From: Pseudomonas mosselii
GTDB lineage: Bacteria > Pseudomonadota > Gammaproteobacteria > Pseudomonadales > Pseudomonadaceae
NCBI RefSeq assembly: GCF_019823065.1
Contig: NZ_CP081966.1
Coordinates: 744,001-808,000 of the forward strand
Length of the DNA: 64,000 bases
Reading direction: 5' to 3'
Part shown: one piece after another, positions 1-12,145 of the stretch
How the letters are laid out: every line of letters starts with the position of its first letter
How positions within the stretch are numbered: position 1 is the stretch's first letter
Made by a program: the position numbers and the translations under genes
The notes under the pieces: generated by a model
Told to the model about the DNA's origin: nothing
What the model saw: the letters and a program-made list of their open reading frames with translations, nothing else
The model's database searches: none

Positions 1-19
1 GGGTAGTCTGGTCGGTCAT
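1..19 (-). CDS. purH: purH, 5' end only (bifunctional AICAR transformylase/IMP cyclohydrolase)
   Basis: Only the first six codons lie in the window, read leftwards from an ATG at 17-19; they translate to MTDQTT, which matches how Pseudomonas PurH begins. PurH carries out the last two steps of de novo IMP synthesis. The assignment also rests on position: in Pseudomonas purH directly follows dusB-fis. The call would be weak from six codons alone. Confidence 0.6.
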
Positions 20-50
20 TTCAGATTCCATAACGCGGTGGAGTCAGCAA

Positions 51-80
51 AAAAGGCGCCTCTTTGCATGAGCGCCTTTT
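51..80 (-). terminator. Intrinsic terminator between fis and purH
   Basis: A 9-bp stem (51-59 with 72-80, AAAAGGCGC/GCGCCTTTT) closes a 12-nt loop. On the minus strand it is followed by a run of T, so it should end the dusB-fis transcript before purH. Confidence 0.75.
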
Positions 81-98
81 CTGGTTGGGGTTCTGGCC

Positions 99-419
99 TT
101 ACAACAGATCGTACTGCTTGAGCTTCTTGCGCAGCGTGCCTCGGTTGAGTCCGAGCATCTCGCTGGCCTTGGTCTGGTTGCCCTTGACGTAGTTCATCAC
201 GCATTCGAGCAAGGGCGCCTCGACTTCCGAGAGCACCAGGTTGTACACGTCCGTGACGGTAGCGCCTTCCAGGTGGGCGAAGTAGTTGTGCAGCGCCTTC
301 TCGACGCTGTCGCGCAGGGTCTGGCCCTCCTCGCTCGGCGTGTTCAGGTGCTGCTTGAGGTTGGCGTTGTCGCTCACGGGCGTTGTTCCACTCACTAATG
401 TCTCGGTCATCATCGTCAT
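99..419 (-). CDS. fis: Fis, DNA-binding nucleoid protein / transcriptional regulator
   Basis: A 106-residue Fis protein, a small dimeric DNA-bending factor that shapes the nucleoid and modulates growth-rate-dependent promoters and recombination. The last third (about 77-100, ending [16 protein letters not shown]) is the Fis-type helix-turn-helix; the N-terminal part is the variable arm. The ATG at 417-419 overlaps the stop of dusB in an ATGA, which argues for this start and for translational coupling; an ATG three codons on is the alternative. The dusB-fis pairing is conserved in gammaproteobacteria. A terminator follows at 51-80. Confidence 0.95.
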   Translation of the reverse strand: MTMMTETLVSGTTPVSDNANLKQHLNTPSEEGQTLRDSVEKALHNYFAHLEGATVTDVYNLVLSEVEAPLLECVMNYVKGNQTKASEMLGLNRGTLRKKLKQYDLL

Positions 420-1429
420 GCGGCCACCCCTTGTTCGTCCTCTGTCCCAAGGCTCTGTCGACGTTCGGCGAAAAACGCCTGAACGTTGGCGCACTGCGCT
501 TGTGTGTCTTCCAAAGCGTTGAACCGGCTGCGGAACTCCTTGCCGCCGGGTCGGGTCGCCAGGTACCAGCCCACGTGCTTGCGGGCGATACGCACGCCCA
601 TCACATCGCCGTAGAAGGCGTGCAGCGCAGCCAGGTGCTCCAGCAGAATGCGTTCCACTTCGTCCAGCGCCGGTGCGGGCAAATGCTCGCCCGTGCGCAG
701 GTAATGCTCGATCTCGCGGAAAATCCACGGCCGCCCCTGGGCGGCACGGCCGATCAGCAGGCCGTCGGCACCGGTGGCGTGCAGCACCGCCCGGGCCTTT
801 TCCGGCGAGGTGATGTCGCCGTTGGCAAATACCGGGATCGACACCGCCTGCTTGATCGCGGCGATGGTGTCGTACTCGGCGTCACCGGTGTACAGGTCGG
901 CGCGTGTGCGGCCATGCACCGCCAGCGCCTGGATGCCGGCCTGTTCGGCGATCTTCGCCACATTCAGGCCGTTCTTGCTCGCCCGGTCCCAGCCGGTGCG
1001 GATCTTCAGCGTCACCGGGACGTCCACGGCGCCGACGACGGCGTGGAGGATCTCGGTGACCAAGGCTTCATCTCTCAATAAAGCAGAGCCTGCGGCCTTG
1101 TTGCAGACTTTTTTCGCTGGGCAACCCATGTTGATGTCGATGATCTGGGCGCCGGCCTCGACGTTGGCCCGGGCCGCCTCGGCCATCATCTGCGCGTCGC
1201 CGCCGGCGATCTGCACCGAGCGCGGCTCGGGATCACCTTCGTGGATGCGGCGCAGGCTCGACTTGCGGCTGTTCCACAGGCGCATGTCGCTGGAGACCAT
1301 CTCGGAGACCACCATGCCCGCCCCGAGGCGTTTGCACAGGGTGCGAAAAGGCTGGTCCGTGACGCCGGCCATGGGAGCCAGGATCAGGTTGTTCTGCAGT
1401 GTGTAAGGGCCGATGCGTACCGCCGACAT
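416..1429 (-). CDS. dusB: tRNA-dihydrouridine synthase DusB
   Basis: A 337-residue FMN/NADPH-dependent enzyme that reduces uridines in the tRNA D-loop to dihydrouridine. It has the Dus TIM-barrel: [12 protein letters not shown] near residue 18, the catalytic-cysteine motif [19 protein letters not shown] near residue 100, the VHGRTR phosphate/flavin loop and the ANGDI and [15 protein letters not shown] motifs later. First gene of the dusB-fis pair, with a 4-nt overlap to fis. Length and motifs are full. Confidence 0.96.
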   Translation of the reverse strand: MSAVRIGPYTLQNNLILAPMAGVTDQPFRTLCKRLGAGMVVSEMVSSDMRLWNSRKSSLRRIHEGDPEPRSVQIAGGDAQMMAEAARANVEAGAQIIDINMGCPAKKVCNKAAGSALLRDEALVTEILHAVVGAVDVPVTLKIRTGWDRASKNGLNVAKIAEQAGIQALAVHGRTRADLYTGDAEYDTIAAIKQAVSIPVFANGDITSPEKARAVLHATGADGLLIGRAAQGRPWIFREIEHYLRTGEHLPAPALDEVERILLEHLAALHAFYGDVMGVRIARKHVGWYLATRPGGKEFRSRFNALEDTQAQCANVQAFFAERRQSLGTEDEQGVAA

Positions 1430-1592
1430 AGGTGTTCCCTGTTGTGGGGCCGAATCATTGGAGTTCGAAAAAGGGATGGCATGATACCCGCTCTCGATGA
1501 CCGGATAAAGATGAATCTGGATAAAATCTGAACAGTTGCGGCGTTATGACCGATGCCGCGGGTACTGGAAATTCAGCACGTTGCGCTGAACC

Positions 1593-1655
1593 TGGGGCCG
1601 CTTTGCGGCCCGTTCGCAACGCTGGCAAGCCAGTAGGGCGGGCTTGCCGCCGGTC
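1593..1655. repeat. Degenerate REP-like palindromes downstream of the DUF3426 gene
   Basis: The dusB/DUF3426 gap (1430-1657) carries GGGCCGCTTTGCGGCCC-type and GGGCGGGCTTGCCGCC-type inverted repeats that resemble eroded copies of the P. putida REP. No gene is visible in the gap. The part upstream of dusB must also hold its promoter; a TATCAT-like -10 on the minus strand near 1480 is possible but unsupported by a good -35. Confidence 0.4.
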
Positions 1656-1657
1656 GC

Positions 1658-2986
1658 TTATTCCGGCGAGCGGAAGCTCAGGCTGTAGTTCACCGCCTTC
1701 GGCCCCGGGTCGAGGATGTCCAGGGCGATATGGATCGGCGTTTGGCTGGGCATCTCGCCGCGGCCGGCCAGTTCGCCCGACAGGTATTCGCTGGGCTTGA
1801 AGCGCCGGCTGGCGATCAGCTGGCCGTTGAGGTCGGCGAAGCGCAGTTCCAGCAAGGGGAAGGGCTGGGCGAAGGGGGCACGGTTGTAGATGATCGCGTC
1901 GACGATCAGCGCGCCCTTGAAGTCCGGGTGGCTGCGCACCACCAGATTGCTGCTCTTGATCCGCGAGATGTCCACGCGGGTCGGCACCTGGCAGCCGAGC
2001 GCCGGACACAGTTGCTGGAACCAGGGGCGGTACTGGTCCTGGCGGGCCATCTCGTCGAAGTGGAACCAGACGTACTGGAACGCCAGCAGGGCGGCGGCCA
2101 GCAGCGTCAGGAAGCTCCACAGCAGGCGCTTGCCCCAGTTCGGCGCGGGCTTTTCCCAGTCCAGCTGCAACGGATCGTCGACCACATTGACCAGCGGCTC
2201 CTTGCGCGTGCGCTCGGGCTTGATCGCCAGGCTCGGCTCCAGGCGCTGCCCGTGCTGTTCATCGGGCTCCTCGTCGCGGGCCGAGAGCGGCTCGCTGCGG
2301 ACCTCGTCGTCCAGCGCCGACAGCCCCTTTTGCGGAACCGGCTCGTCGTTGACGGACAACCGCTCCAGTGGCTCGTCGAGGTCGTCGGCCGGTGGCTGGT
2401 GGCGCACCGGCGGTTCGTCGTCCAGGTCGAGATCGGCGTTGCCGAGCGTCGGTTCGGTGCGTTCGTCGGCCGCGGCTTCCAGGTCCAGCGGTTCCTGTTC
2501 GACCAGTACCGGCGCTTCCTCGCGCACCTGTGCGGGCGTCAGGTCGTCATCGGTGGCCGTGCCGAACAGTTCATCGCCATGTCCATCGCCGACTTGCTCA
2601 TCGCGACGGGCTTGCAGCACGCTCTGCGCCGCGCCGCGCCGGTCACCCGGGCTGCGTCGTTCAAGGCGCGCCAGTTCCTGGTCGAGGTCGAGGGCGTCCA
2701 GTTCCTCGGCGGTGACGCTCCAGTTGTCGTCGCCCGGTGCCGGGGTTTCGGCCGCCGGCTCGGCTGCCGTGGCCACCGGTGCGACCGGCTCGGCCACGGC
2801 GGGCGGTGCCTCGGCGCGGCCTTCGGCGGTGGCGGCGCGGTTCTGCTCCAGCAGCTGTTTCGCCGCGTTGAACACCTGCAGGCAATGGCCGCAACGCACC
2901 ACGCCGCGGGCCACGCTCAACTGGTGATGGGTGACGCGAAAGCTGGTCTGGCAATGCGGGCACTGGGTGACGAAACTGTCGGTCAT
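1658..2986 (-). CDS. Zinc-ribbon, single-pass membrane protein of the DUF3426 family
   Basis: A 442-residue protein. The N-terminus (about 6-45) is an MJ0042-type zinc ribbon with two CxxC pairs (CPHC and CGHC). A long acidic, proline- and glutamate-rich low-complexity linker follows to about residue 275, then one membrane segment (LLWSFLTLLAAALLAFQYVWF) and a C-terminal DUF3426 domain that should lie in the periplasm. The function is not established. The gene sits directly downstream of prmA (43-nt gap), a conserved pairing in Pseudomonas. The acidic linker and small zinc ribbon suggest protein-protein contacts, but that is inference. Confidence 0.85.
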   Translation of the reverse strand: MTDSFVTQCPHCQTSFRVTHHQLSVARGVVRCGHCLQVFNAAKQLLEQNRAATAEGRAEAPPAVAEPVAPVATAAEPAAETPAPGDDNWSVTAEELDALDLDQELARLERRSPGDRRGAAQSVLQARRDEQVGDGHGDELFGTATDDDLTPAQVREEAPVLVEQEPLDLEAAADERTEPTLGNADLDLDDEPPVRHQPPADDLDEPLERLSVNDEPVPQKGLSALDDEVRSEPLSARDEEPDEQHGQRLEPSLAIKPERTRKEPLVNVVDDPLQLDWEKPAPNWGKRLLWSFLTLLAAALLAFQYVWFHFDEMARQDQYRPWFQQLCPALGCQVPTRVDISRIKSSNLVVRSHPDFKGALIVDAIIYNRAPFAQPFPLLELRFADLNGQLIASRRFKPSEYLSGELAGRGEMPSQTPIHIALDILDPGPKAVNYSLSFRSPE

Positions 2987-3029
2987 GCGGCTGTCCGGGG
3001 AGCTGTGCAGGAAATGAGTCTAGGCGCGC

Positions 3030-3917
3030 TTAGCGGCGGCGACCACTGATACGTACCCAGCCGTCGCGCACGACGATCGGGTCCAGGTCGAAGTCGGCCG
3101 TATAGGCGGCGGCCACTTCCTCGCCTTGTTCGGCAAGGATGCCCGACAGCGCCAGCAGGCCTCCGGGCCGCACCAGGCCGGACAGTTGCGGCGCCAGCGA
3201 GACCAGCGGGCCGGCCAGGATATTGGCCACCAGCACGTCGGCCTGCATGGCCGGCATCTGCTCGGGCAGGTGCAGGGCGAACCGCGCGTCGGCGATACCG
3301 TTGCGCTGGGCATTGTCGCGCGAGGCTTCGAGCGCCTGCACGTCGATGTCGGTGCCGACCGCCTCGCGGGCGCCCAGCAGCAGCGCGGCGATGGCGAGGA
3401 TGCCCGAGCCGCAGCCGAAGTCCAGCACCTGCGTGCCTTCCAGTTGCTGGCCGTCAAGCCATTCCAGGCACAGCGCGGTGGTTGGGTGGGTGCCGGTGCC
3501 GAACGCCAGGCCCGGGTCGAGCAGCAGATTGACGGCGTCCTTTTCAGGGGCTTCGTGCCAGCTCGGCACGATCCACAGGCGCTGGCCGAAGCGCATGGGC
3601 TGGAAGTTGTCCATCCAGCTGCGTTCCCAGTCCTGGTCCTCGATCACCTCGGCGTGGTGCTCGGGCAGCTCGGCGCCGGTCAGCAGGCGCAGGTGGGCGA
3701 ACACCTGTTCGGGCTCGGCATCGGCCTCGAACAGCGCCAGCAGGTGCGTGTGCGACCACAGCGGGGTGGTGTTGAGGTCCGGTTCGAAGATCGGTTGGTC
3801 TTCGGCGTCCATGAAAGTCACCGAGACGGCGCCTACTTCGAGCAGGGCATCTTCGTAGGTTTCGGCTTGTTCCGGGCTGATGGCCAGGCGTACTTGCAGC
3901 CAGGGCATGGCGGGCAC
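3030..3917 (-). CDS. prmA: Ribosomal protein L11 methyltransferase PrmA
   Basis: A 295-residue SAM-dependent enzyme that trimethylates ribosomal protein L11. The C-terminal Rossmann methyltransferase carries the SAM-binding motif [15 protein letters not shown] (about residues 164-178), preceded by the family's [17 protein letters not shown] segment. Length equals the family norm. In other pseudomonads prmA follows accBC; here the upstream neighbour is a lactate-dehydrogenase gene instead, a change of synteny treated in the findings. Confidence 0.96.
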   Translation of the reverse strand: MPAMPWLQVRLAISPEQAETYEDALLEVGAVSVTFMDAEDQPIFEPDLNTTPLWSHTHLLALFEADAEPEQVFAHLRLLTGAELPEHHAEVIEDQDWERSWMDNFQPMRFGQRLWIVPSWHEAPEKDAVNLLLDPGLAFGTGTHPTTALCLEWLDGQQLEGTQVLDFGCGSGILAIAALLLGAREAVGTDIDVQALEASRDNAQRNGIADARFALHLPEQMPAMQADVLVANILAGPLVSLAPQLSGLVRPGGLLALSGILAEQGEEVAAAYTADFDLDPIVVRDGWVRISGRRR

Positions 3918-4027
3918 CTTTGGTAAATCGACAGGGGCAGCCCGAGGCTGCGCGAAAAGGCCGCCAGTTTACTTGAGTGCGGGGGCTTTGTGCAGGACGC
4001 AGTTGTGGGGCCGTAATTAACCGGTGC

Positions 4028-4075
4028 CATCGCCGGGCTAGCCCGCTCCCACGGGAGAGCGCGGGGCAGCCCTGC
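4028..4075. repeat. Degenerate REP pair between dld and prmA
   Basis: The segment beginning ATCGCCGGGCTAGCCCGCTC is a variant of the P. putida REP core, followed by a second GC-rich palindrome (GCGGGGCAGCCCTGCGG). It lies just after the stop of the dehydrogenase gene and at the point where gene order differs from other pseudomonads. Confidence 0.55.
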
Positions 4076-4078
4076 GGT

Positions 4079-6889
<2,811 letters not shown>

Positions 6890-6960
6890 GCAGTCTCCTC
6901 GCGGGGTCGCGGCGTCTTGTGCGCGGCGTGCCCCGGGTAATCAGGCGTTGGCGGGCGCGC

Positions 6961-8106
6961 TCAGGCGCCCAGTTCGCGGACCAGCGAGTCGCGGGTGATC
7001 TCGCCGATGGACTTGGCGCCAGTCAGCACCATGGCCACGCGCATTTCTTTCTCGAACAGCGCCAGCAGGTTCTTCACGCCCGCTTCGCCATGGGTGGCCA
7101 GGGCATAAAGGAAGGCGCGGCCGATCAGCACGGTATCGGCGCCCAGGGCGACCATGCGCACTACGTCCAGGCCGTTGCGGATTCCGGAGTCGGCGAGGAT
7201 CTTGATGTCGCCCTTCACCGCGTCGGCGATCGCCGGCAGGGCGCGGGCGCTGGACAGCACGCCGTCGAGCTGGCGGCCACCGTGGTTGGAGACGACGATG
7301 CCGTCGGCGCCGAACTTGACCGCGTCGCGGGCGTCATCGGCGTCGAGTATGCCTTTGATGATCATCGGGCCGTCCCAGAATTCGCGGATCCACTCCAGGT
7401 CTTTCCAGGAGATGGACGGGTCGAAATTGTTGCCCAGCCAGCCGATGTAGTCGGCCAGGCCCGTAGGGTTGCCCCGGTATTTGGAGATGTTGCCCAGGTC
7501 ATGGGGGCGGCCGAGCAGGCCGACATCCAGCGCCCACTGCGGGTGAGTCATGGCCTGCCACATGCGGCGCAGCGGCGCGTTCGGGCCGCTCATGCCGGAG
7601 TGGGCATCTCGGTAGCGGGCGCCGGGCACGGGCATGTCGACGGTGAACACCAGGGTCTTCACGCCGGCCGCCTTGGCGCGCTCCAAGGCGTTGCGCATGA
7701 AGCCACGGTCTTTCAGTACATACAGCTGGAACCACATCGGCCGGTCGATGGCCGGGGCCACCTCTTCGATCGGGCACACCGATACCGTGGACATGGTGAA
7801 TGGGATGCCGTGGGCCGCCGCCGCGCGCGCCGCCTGCACTTCGCCACGGCGGGCGTACATGCCGGTGAGGCCGACCGGGGCCAGGGCCACAGGCATGCTC
7901 AGGGTTTCGTCGAACAGCCGGGTCTCCAGGCTCAGGTCCGACATGTTCTTCAGCACGCGCTGACGCAGGGCGATGCTGGCCAGGTCCGAGACGTTGTGGC
8001 GCAGGGTGTGCTCGGCGTAGGCGCCGCCGTCGGCGTAGTGGAAGAGGAAGGGGGGCAGCTTGCGTTGGGCCGCGGCGCGATAGTCGGTGGAGGCGGAAAT
8101 GATCAT
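6961..8106 (-). CDS. lldD: L-lactate dehydrogenase (FMN, quinone-linked) LldD
   Basis: A 381-residue FMN-dependent alpha-hydroxyacid dehydrogenase that oxidises L-lactate to pyruvate at the cytoplasmic membrane. The active-site signature [10 protein letters not shown] with the catalytic histidine is near residue 274; [16 protein letters not shown] and [15 protein letters not shown] match the family's FMN and substrate loops. Full length. Middle gene of the lactate operon, 63 nt after lldP. Confidence 0.96.
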   Translation of the reverse strand: MIISASTDYRAAAQRKLPPFLFHYADGGAYAEHTLRHNVSDLASIALRQRVLKNMSDLSLETRLFDETLSMPVALAPVGLTGMYARRGEVQAARAAAAHGIPFTMSTVSVCPIEEVAPAIDRPMWFQLYVLKDRGFMRNALERAKAAGVKTLVFTVDMPVPGARYRDAHSGMSGPNAPLRRMWQAMTHPQWALDVGLLGRPHDLGNISKYRGNPTGLADYIGWLGNNFDPSISWKDLEWIREFWDGPMIIKGILDADDARDAVKFGADGIVVSNHGGRQLDGVLSSARALPAIADAVKGDIKILADSGIRNGLDVVRMVALGADTVLIGRAFLYALATHGEAGVKNLLALFEKEMRVAMVLTGAKSIGEITRDSLVRELGA

Positions 8107-8169
8107 GGATTCTCGCAGCGTGGGTTGAAGGCGGTGCCGGGCGCTGGTCGGCGCCCGGGCCCTTTCACT

Positions 8170-9840
8170 TTAGTGATGAACCAGCATGCCGGTCAGCCAA
8201 TAGGCCTGGATCAGGGTGATCAGGCCGACGATGGTGGCGAAGAACAGGCTGTGCTTGACGGTGAAGCGGAACAGGTCGGATTCCTTGCCGACCAGGCCGG
8301 TGGCGGCGCAGGCCACGGCGATCGACTGCGGCGAGATCATCTTGCCGGTTACGCCGCCGCTGGTGTTGGCCGCCACCAGCAGGGTGTCGTTGACCCCGAT
8401 CTGGTGCGCGGTGGTGGCCTGCAACGAGCTGAACAGGGCGTTGGACGAGGTGTCGGAACCGGTCAGGAACACGCCCAGCCAGCCCAGGAACGGCGAGAAG
8501 AACGGGAAGGCGGCGCCCGTGCCGGCCAGCACCAGAGCCATGGTCGAAGACATGCCCGAGTAGTTGGTGACGAAGGCGAAGGCCAGCACCATGCCGATCG
8601 ACAGGATTGGCCAGCGCAGTTCCCAGAAGGTCTCCTTGAAAGTGGTCAGACCAGTTTTGAAGTTGATCTTCAATACCCACATCGAGATCAGCGCCGAGAG
8701 GAAGATCGCGGTGCCGGTGGCGGAGATCGGGTCGAGCTTGAACACCGCCGGCATGGCGGTCGGCGCGGTGACGATCGGCGCGGTCTTGATCACCAACTGG
8801 TCGAGGTGCGGGATGGCGAAGTTGAACACGAAGTTGTACATCGCGCCGCCCGGGGCGAAGGCCGCCTTGAACGGCTTCAGGGTCCAGATCGTGACCAGCA
8901 CGGTCAGGATCAGGAACGGCGACCAGGCCTTGAAGATCTCGCCGAAGCTGTATGGCGAAGGCTGGCTGCCACCCGATTGCACGACGGCGGCGCCGACGCT
9001 GCCCTTGGCTTCGGCGAACGAGCGCTTGGGCTGCCAGACCTTGAGGAACAGGGTCAGGGCGATCAGGCTGGCCAGGGCAGAGGTGATGTCCGGCAGCTCC
9101 GGGCCGATGAAGTTGGAGGTGAAGTACTGGGTGACGGCGAAGCTCAGGCCGGCCACCAGGGCGGCGGGCCAGGTCTCTTTCACGCCGCGCACGCCGTCCA
9201 TCATGAACACCAGCCAGAACGGCACGAACAGCGACAGCAGCGGCAGCTGGCGGCCAGTCATGGCGCCGATGTGGAAGGCGTCGATACCGGTCACTTGCCC
9301 GGCGACGATGATCGGGATGCCCAGGGCACCGAAGGCCACTGGCGCGGTGTTGGCGATCAGGCACAGGCCGGCGGCGTACAGCGGGTTGAAGCCCAGGCCC
9401 ACCAGCAGCGCGGCGGTGATGGCCACCGGGGCGCCGAAGCCGGCCGCGCCTTCGAGGAAGGCACCGAAGCAGAAGCCGATCAGCAGCACTTGCAGACGCT
9501 GGTCGTCGGTGATCGACAGCACCGAGCTGCGAATCACCTCGAACTGGCCGCTCTTGACCGTGAGCTTGTAGAGGAATACCGCAGCGACGATGATCCAGGC
9601 AATCGGCCACAGGCCGTAGAGGAAGCCATAACCCGCGGCGGCCAGGGCCATGTCGACAGGCATCTGGAAGGCGAAGATCGCCACCAGGATCGACAGCGCG
9701 AGGGTGATGCTGCCGGCGACGTGGCCCTTGAGGCGGAACACGGCAAGGGCGAGGAAGAAGAATACGATGGGGATGACCGCCGCCAGCGCGGACAGGCCTA
9801 GGCTACCAAGCGGAGTATAGAGTTGTTGCCAGGTTTGCAT
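8170..9840 (-). CDS. lldP: L-lactate permease LldP
   Basis: A 556-residue polytopic inner-membrane protein of the lactate permease (LctP) family, with a dozen or more hydrophobic segments from the N-terminus to the last residues ([20 protein letters not shown]). It imports L-lactate, and probably D-lactate and glycolate, by proton symport. Motifs such as [23 protein letters not shown] near residue 130 are typical. First gene of the operon; its leader carries an AACAACAA Hfq/Crc motif right before the Shine-Dalgarno (9851-9864) and an LldR operator at 9887-9903. Confidence 0.96.
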   Translation of the reverse strand: MQTWQQLYTPLGSLGLSALAAVIPIVFFFLALAVFRLKGHVAGSITLALSILVAIFAFQMPVDMALAAAGYGFLYGLWPIAWIIVAAVFLYKLTVKSGQFEVIRSSVLSITDDQRLQVLLIGFCFGAFLEGAAGFGAPVAITAALLVGLGFNPLYAAGLCLIANTAPVAFGALGIPIIVAGQVTGIDAFHIGAMTGRQLPLLSLFVPFWLVFMMDGVRGVKETWPAALVAGLSFAVTQYFTSNFIGPELPDITSALASLIALTLFLKVWQPKRSFAEAKGSVGAAVVQSGGSQPSPYSFGEIFKAWSPFLILTVLVTIWTLKPFKAAFAPGGAMYNFVFNFAIPHLDQLVIKTAPIVTAPTAMPAVFKLDPISATGTAIFLSALISMWVLKINFKTGLTTFKETFWELRWPILSIGMVLAFAFVTNYSGMSSTMALVLAGTGAAFPFFSPFLGWLGVFLTGSDTSSNALFSSLQATTAHQIGVNDTLLVAANTSGGVTGKMISPQSIAVACAATGLVGKESDLFRFTVKHSLFFATIVGLITLIQAYWLTGMLVHH

Positions 9841-9856
9841 ATGGGGTGGCCCCTAA

Positions 9857-9864
9857 TTGTTGTT
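9857..9864 (-). promoter_or_regulatory. Hfq/Crc catabolite-repression motif (AACAACAA) in the lldP leader
   Basis: On the minus strand the leader reads AACAACAATTAGGGG: a perfect AAnAAnAA motif immediately 5' of the AGGGG Shine-Dalgarno, about 17 nt before the ATG. This is the position at which Hfq with Crc blocks ribosome entry on P. putida and P. aeruginosa catabolic mRNAs. Binding itself is inferred. Confidence 0.7.
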
Positions 9865-9880
9865 GGTCAAGGCTCTGGCA

Positions 9881-9909
9881 TTGGATAATTGGTAATACCA
9901 ATTTACAAT
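9881..9909 (+). promoter_or_regulatory. lldR promoter with embedded LldR operator
   Basis: A 17-bp perfect palindrome AATTGGTAATACCAATT (9887-9903) matches the AATTGGTnnnACCAATT operator of the FadR-type GntR proteins LldR and PdhR. It fills exactly the space between TTGGAT (-35, 9881-9886) and TACAAT (-10, 9904-9909) on the plus strand. Weaker -35/-10-like hexamers on the minus strand flank the same palindrome (TTGTAA 9908-9903, TCCAAT 9885-9880). One LldR dimer could therefore cover both divergent promoters. Confidence 0.75.
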
Positions 9910-10100
9910 GGCTGGGCGCTAGGTTAAGAGCGCCGCGCAGGGTGTGTCAATTTGTCCTGTGGAAAACTTTGGTCGGATGCCGATGAGCGGGCATCTGAGC
10001 GGCAGGGAAAATCGCCGCCTGATGGGTGTCGGCGCCGGCCGGATAGGCGCAGAATAGGCGCCCCCGGATTCGCATCCCCGGGGTTCGTGGAGAGCAAGCA

Positions 10101-10868
10101 ATGGTTTTTGATCAGGTCCGTCAGCGGCGCCTGTCCGACGACATCGTCGACCGGTTGGAAGGGATGATTCTCGAGGGCACGCTGACTTCGGGGCAGCGCC
10201 TTCCCGCCGAGCGCGTCCTGGCCGAGCAGTTCGGCGTGTCTCGTCCGTCACTGCGCGAGGCCATCCAGAAGCTGGTGGCAAAGGGGCTGCTGGTCAGCCG
10301 TCAGGGTGGCGGCAACTATGTGGCCGAAGCCCTGGGTTCCACCTTCAGCGACCCGCTGTTGCAGCTGTTGGAGCGCAATCCGGAGGCTCAGCGCGACTTG
10401 CTGGAGTTCCGTCATACATTGGAGGCGTCATGCGCCTACTACGCGGCCCAGCGTGCTACCGAGCCTGATCGCGAGCGTTTGAAGACGGCGTTCGATGCGC
10501 TGCAGGATTGCTACAGCCGTGTCGGCGAGGTGGACCGGGTGGAGGAGGGCGCGGCCGATGCGCGTTTCCACCTGGCCATTGCAGAAGCCAGTCACAACGC
10601 TGTGCTGCTGCATACCATCCGCGGCTTGTTCGACCTGCTCAAGCGCAACGTGGTGACCAACATCGGCGGCATGTACCAGCAGCGCACGGAGACCCGCGAC
10701 ATGCTGATCAGTCAGCATCGCGAGTTGTACCTGGCGATTGTCGAGGGGCGGGCGGACGATGCGCGGGAGGTGTCGAGCCGGCACATCCTGTATGTGCAGG
10801 AGGTGCTGCAGGAGGCGCAGCAGGAGGCCCAGCGGGTGGCCCGGGCGGAGCGGCGCAGCGGGCGCTGA
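10101..10868 (+). CDS. lldR: GntR/FadR-family lactate-responsive repressor LldR
   Basis: A 255-residue regulator. The winged helix-turn-helix spans about residues 8-75 (PAERVLAEQFGVSRPSLREAIQ), and an FCD ligand domain fills about 95-225 with the metal/ligand-binding histidines expected in this group (ARFHLAIAEASHN, ISQHRELYLAI, SSRHILYV). It is divergent from lldP-lldD-dld and should repress that operon in the absence of lactate. The ATG has GGAGAG 9 nt upstream. The 5' leader from the predicted promoter is long (about 185 nt). Confidence 0.92.
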   Translation: MVFDQVRQRRLSDDIVDRLEGMILEGTLTSGQRLPAERVLAEQFGVSRPSLREAIQKLVAKGLLVSRQGGGNYVAEALGSTFSDPLLQLLERNPEAQRDLLEFRHTLEASCAYYAAQRATEPDRERLKTAFDALQDCYSRVGEVDRVEEGAADARFHLAIAEASHNAVLLHTIRGLFDLLKRNVVTNIGGMYQQRTETRDMLISQHRELYLAIVEGRADDAREVSSRHILYVQEVLQEAQQEAQRVARAERRSGR

Positions 10869-10888
10869 GAGGCGGCGTACGCGGTTCT

Positions 10889-10963
10889 TGTGGGAGCGGC
10901 CACCACTCAAGATCGTCGGGGCTGCTTCGCAGTCCTATCGCGACACGAGGCCGCCCCTACAGT
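10889..10963. repeat. Degenerate REP/BIME between lldR and smpB
   Basis: The convergent lldR/smpB gap holds GTGGGAGCGGCC followed by an inverted partner (GAGGCCGCCCCTAC), the outer parts of a P. putida REP pair, with an eroded middle. It may act as a bidirectional transcription end. Confidence 0.5.
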
Positions 10964-10981
10964 GACCGAGCAGGGCAGGAA

Positions 10982-11464
10982 TTATTCTTCCTTGCCCTTG
11001 TTGCGCATCGTGCGTTGCAGCTCGCGGTTGGAGTCGCGTTCGCGCACGGTGTCGCGCTTGTCGAACTCCTTCTTGCCCTTGCCGAGCGCGATTTCGCACT
11101 TGATCAGGTGCTTGCTCCAGTACAGCGACATCGCCACGCAGGTGTAGCCCTTCTGCGCCACGGCCGCTTCCAGGCGCTCCAGCTCGCGCTTGTTCAGCAG
11201 CAGCTTGCGGGTGCGGATCGGGTCGGCGATGACGTGGGTGCTGGCGGTTGTCAGCGGGGTGATGTGGCTGCCGAACAGCCAGGCTTCGCCATCCTTGAGC
11301 AGCACGTAGCTGTCGGTCAGGTGCGCCTTGCCGGCCCGCAGGCTCTTTACTTCCCAGCCGGACAGGACCAGCCCGGCCTCGAACTTGTGTTCGATGAAGT
11401 AATCGTGTCGCGCCTTCTTGTTCTGCGCGATGGTCCCGGTCGGATGTTTCTTTTGCTTAGCCAT
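10982..11464 (-). CDS. smpB: SsrA-binding protein SmpB
   Basis: A 160-residue RNA-binding protein that partners tmRNA in rescue of stalled ribosomes. It starts [21 protein letters not shown], has the OB-fold segments ([19 protein letters not shown]) and ends in the Lys/Arg-rich tail that reaches the decoding centre. The reading frame continues 34 codons upstream, but the family start is the ATG at 11462-11464. The tmRNA gene itself is not in the window. Confidence 0.96.
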   Translation of the reverse strand: MAKQKKHPTGTIAQNKKARHDYFIEHKFEAGLVLSGWEVKSLRAGKAHLTDSYVLLKDGEAWLFGSHITPLTTASTHVIADPIRTRKLLLNKRELERLEAAVAQKGYTCVAMSLYWSKHLIKCEIALGKGKKEFDKRDTVRERDSNRELQRTMRNKGKEE

Positions 11465-11625
11465 AGGGGCGGCATTATAGGGAGAGTCCGCGTCCTCGGC
11501 TATGGGGTTTAGGTGCGCTTGAGCCAGTTGTGTGAATCCCGGACAATACAGGCCTCGTTCTGCCACACAGAACCGTATTCGAGGCGCTGCGACGCGCCGC
11601 CGCCCAGATTGGAAGTGACGCCTGG

Positions 11626-12060
11626 ATGACTACCCATATTCAACGCTCCGCCCTGCTGCCGTTCCCTGCCCAGGCGCTCTACGACCTGGTCAATGATGTG
11701 GCCAGCTACCCGGAGTTCCTGCCCTGGTGCTCGGCTTCCACCGTGCTCGAGGCCAGCGACACGCACATGCGGGCCAGGCTGGAAGTGGCCAAGGGCGGTA
11801 TGAGCCAGCAGTTCACCACGCGCAATGTGCTGGTGCCGGGCCAGTCGATCGAAATGAACCTGGAAGATGGGCCGTTCACCCAGCTGCACGGTTTGTGGGT
11901 GTTCAAGCCGCTGGGCGAGAAGGCCTGCAAGATCAGCCTCGACCTGTCGTTCGATTATGCCGGCGCCCTGGTGCGGGCGACACTGGGGCCATTGTTCAAT
12001 CAGGCGGCCAATACCATGGTCGATGCGTTTTGCCAGCGTGCCAAGCAGATCAATGGCTGA
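11626..12060 (+). CDS. ratA: RatA/COQ10-type START-domain protein
   Basis: A 144-residue single-domain polyketide-cyclase/START-fold protein ([18 protein letters not shown] near residue 30, [20 protein letters not shown] at the C-terminus). Family members include yeast Coq10, which binds ubiquinone, and E. coli RatA, reported to affect 70S ribosome assembly; the toxin name is not well supported across the family, so a quinone-related role is as likely. Divergent from smpB. The stop overlaps an ATGGCTGA that would be the start of the usual next gene, rnfH, but that gene is absent (see findings). Confidence 0.9.
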   Translation: MTTHIQRSALLPFPAQALYDLVNDVASYPEFLPWCSASTVLEASDTHMRARLEVAKGGMSQQFTTRNVLVPGQSIEMNLEDGPFTQLHGLWVFKPLGEKACKISLDLSFDYAGALVRATLGPLFNQAANTMVDAFCQRAKQING

Positions 12061-12103
12061 TTAGGGCTCGTGGTCTGATCCGCAGGCTTTTCGACAGCGC
12101 AAT

Positions 12104-12132
12104 AAAAAGCCCGGACTGGATCCGGGCTTTTT
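12104..12132. terminator. Bidirectional terminator between ratA and bamE
   Basis: A 12-bp perfect stem AAAAAGCCCGGA/TCCGGGCTTTTT with a 5-nt loop; A-run on one side and T-run on the other make it work in both directions for the convergent genes. Confidence 0.9.
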
Positions 12133-12145
12133 AGTGTCGGCGCAT

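Noticed and set aside
9976..10060. A short upstream frame of about 26 codons in the lldR leader.
   Set aside because: It has no Shine-Dalgarno and no sign of conservation that I can judge from one sequence.
11626..12060. A toxin-antitoxin system (RatA/RatB).
   Set aside because: The protein is a housekeeping START-domain family member related to COQ10; no antitoxin partner is present, and the usual neighbour rnfH is missing.
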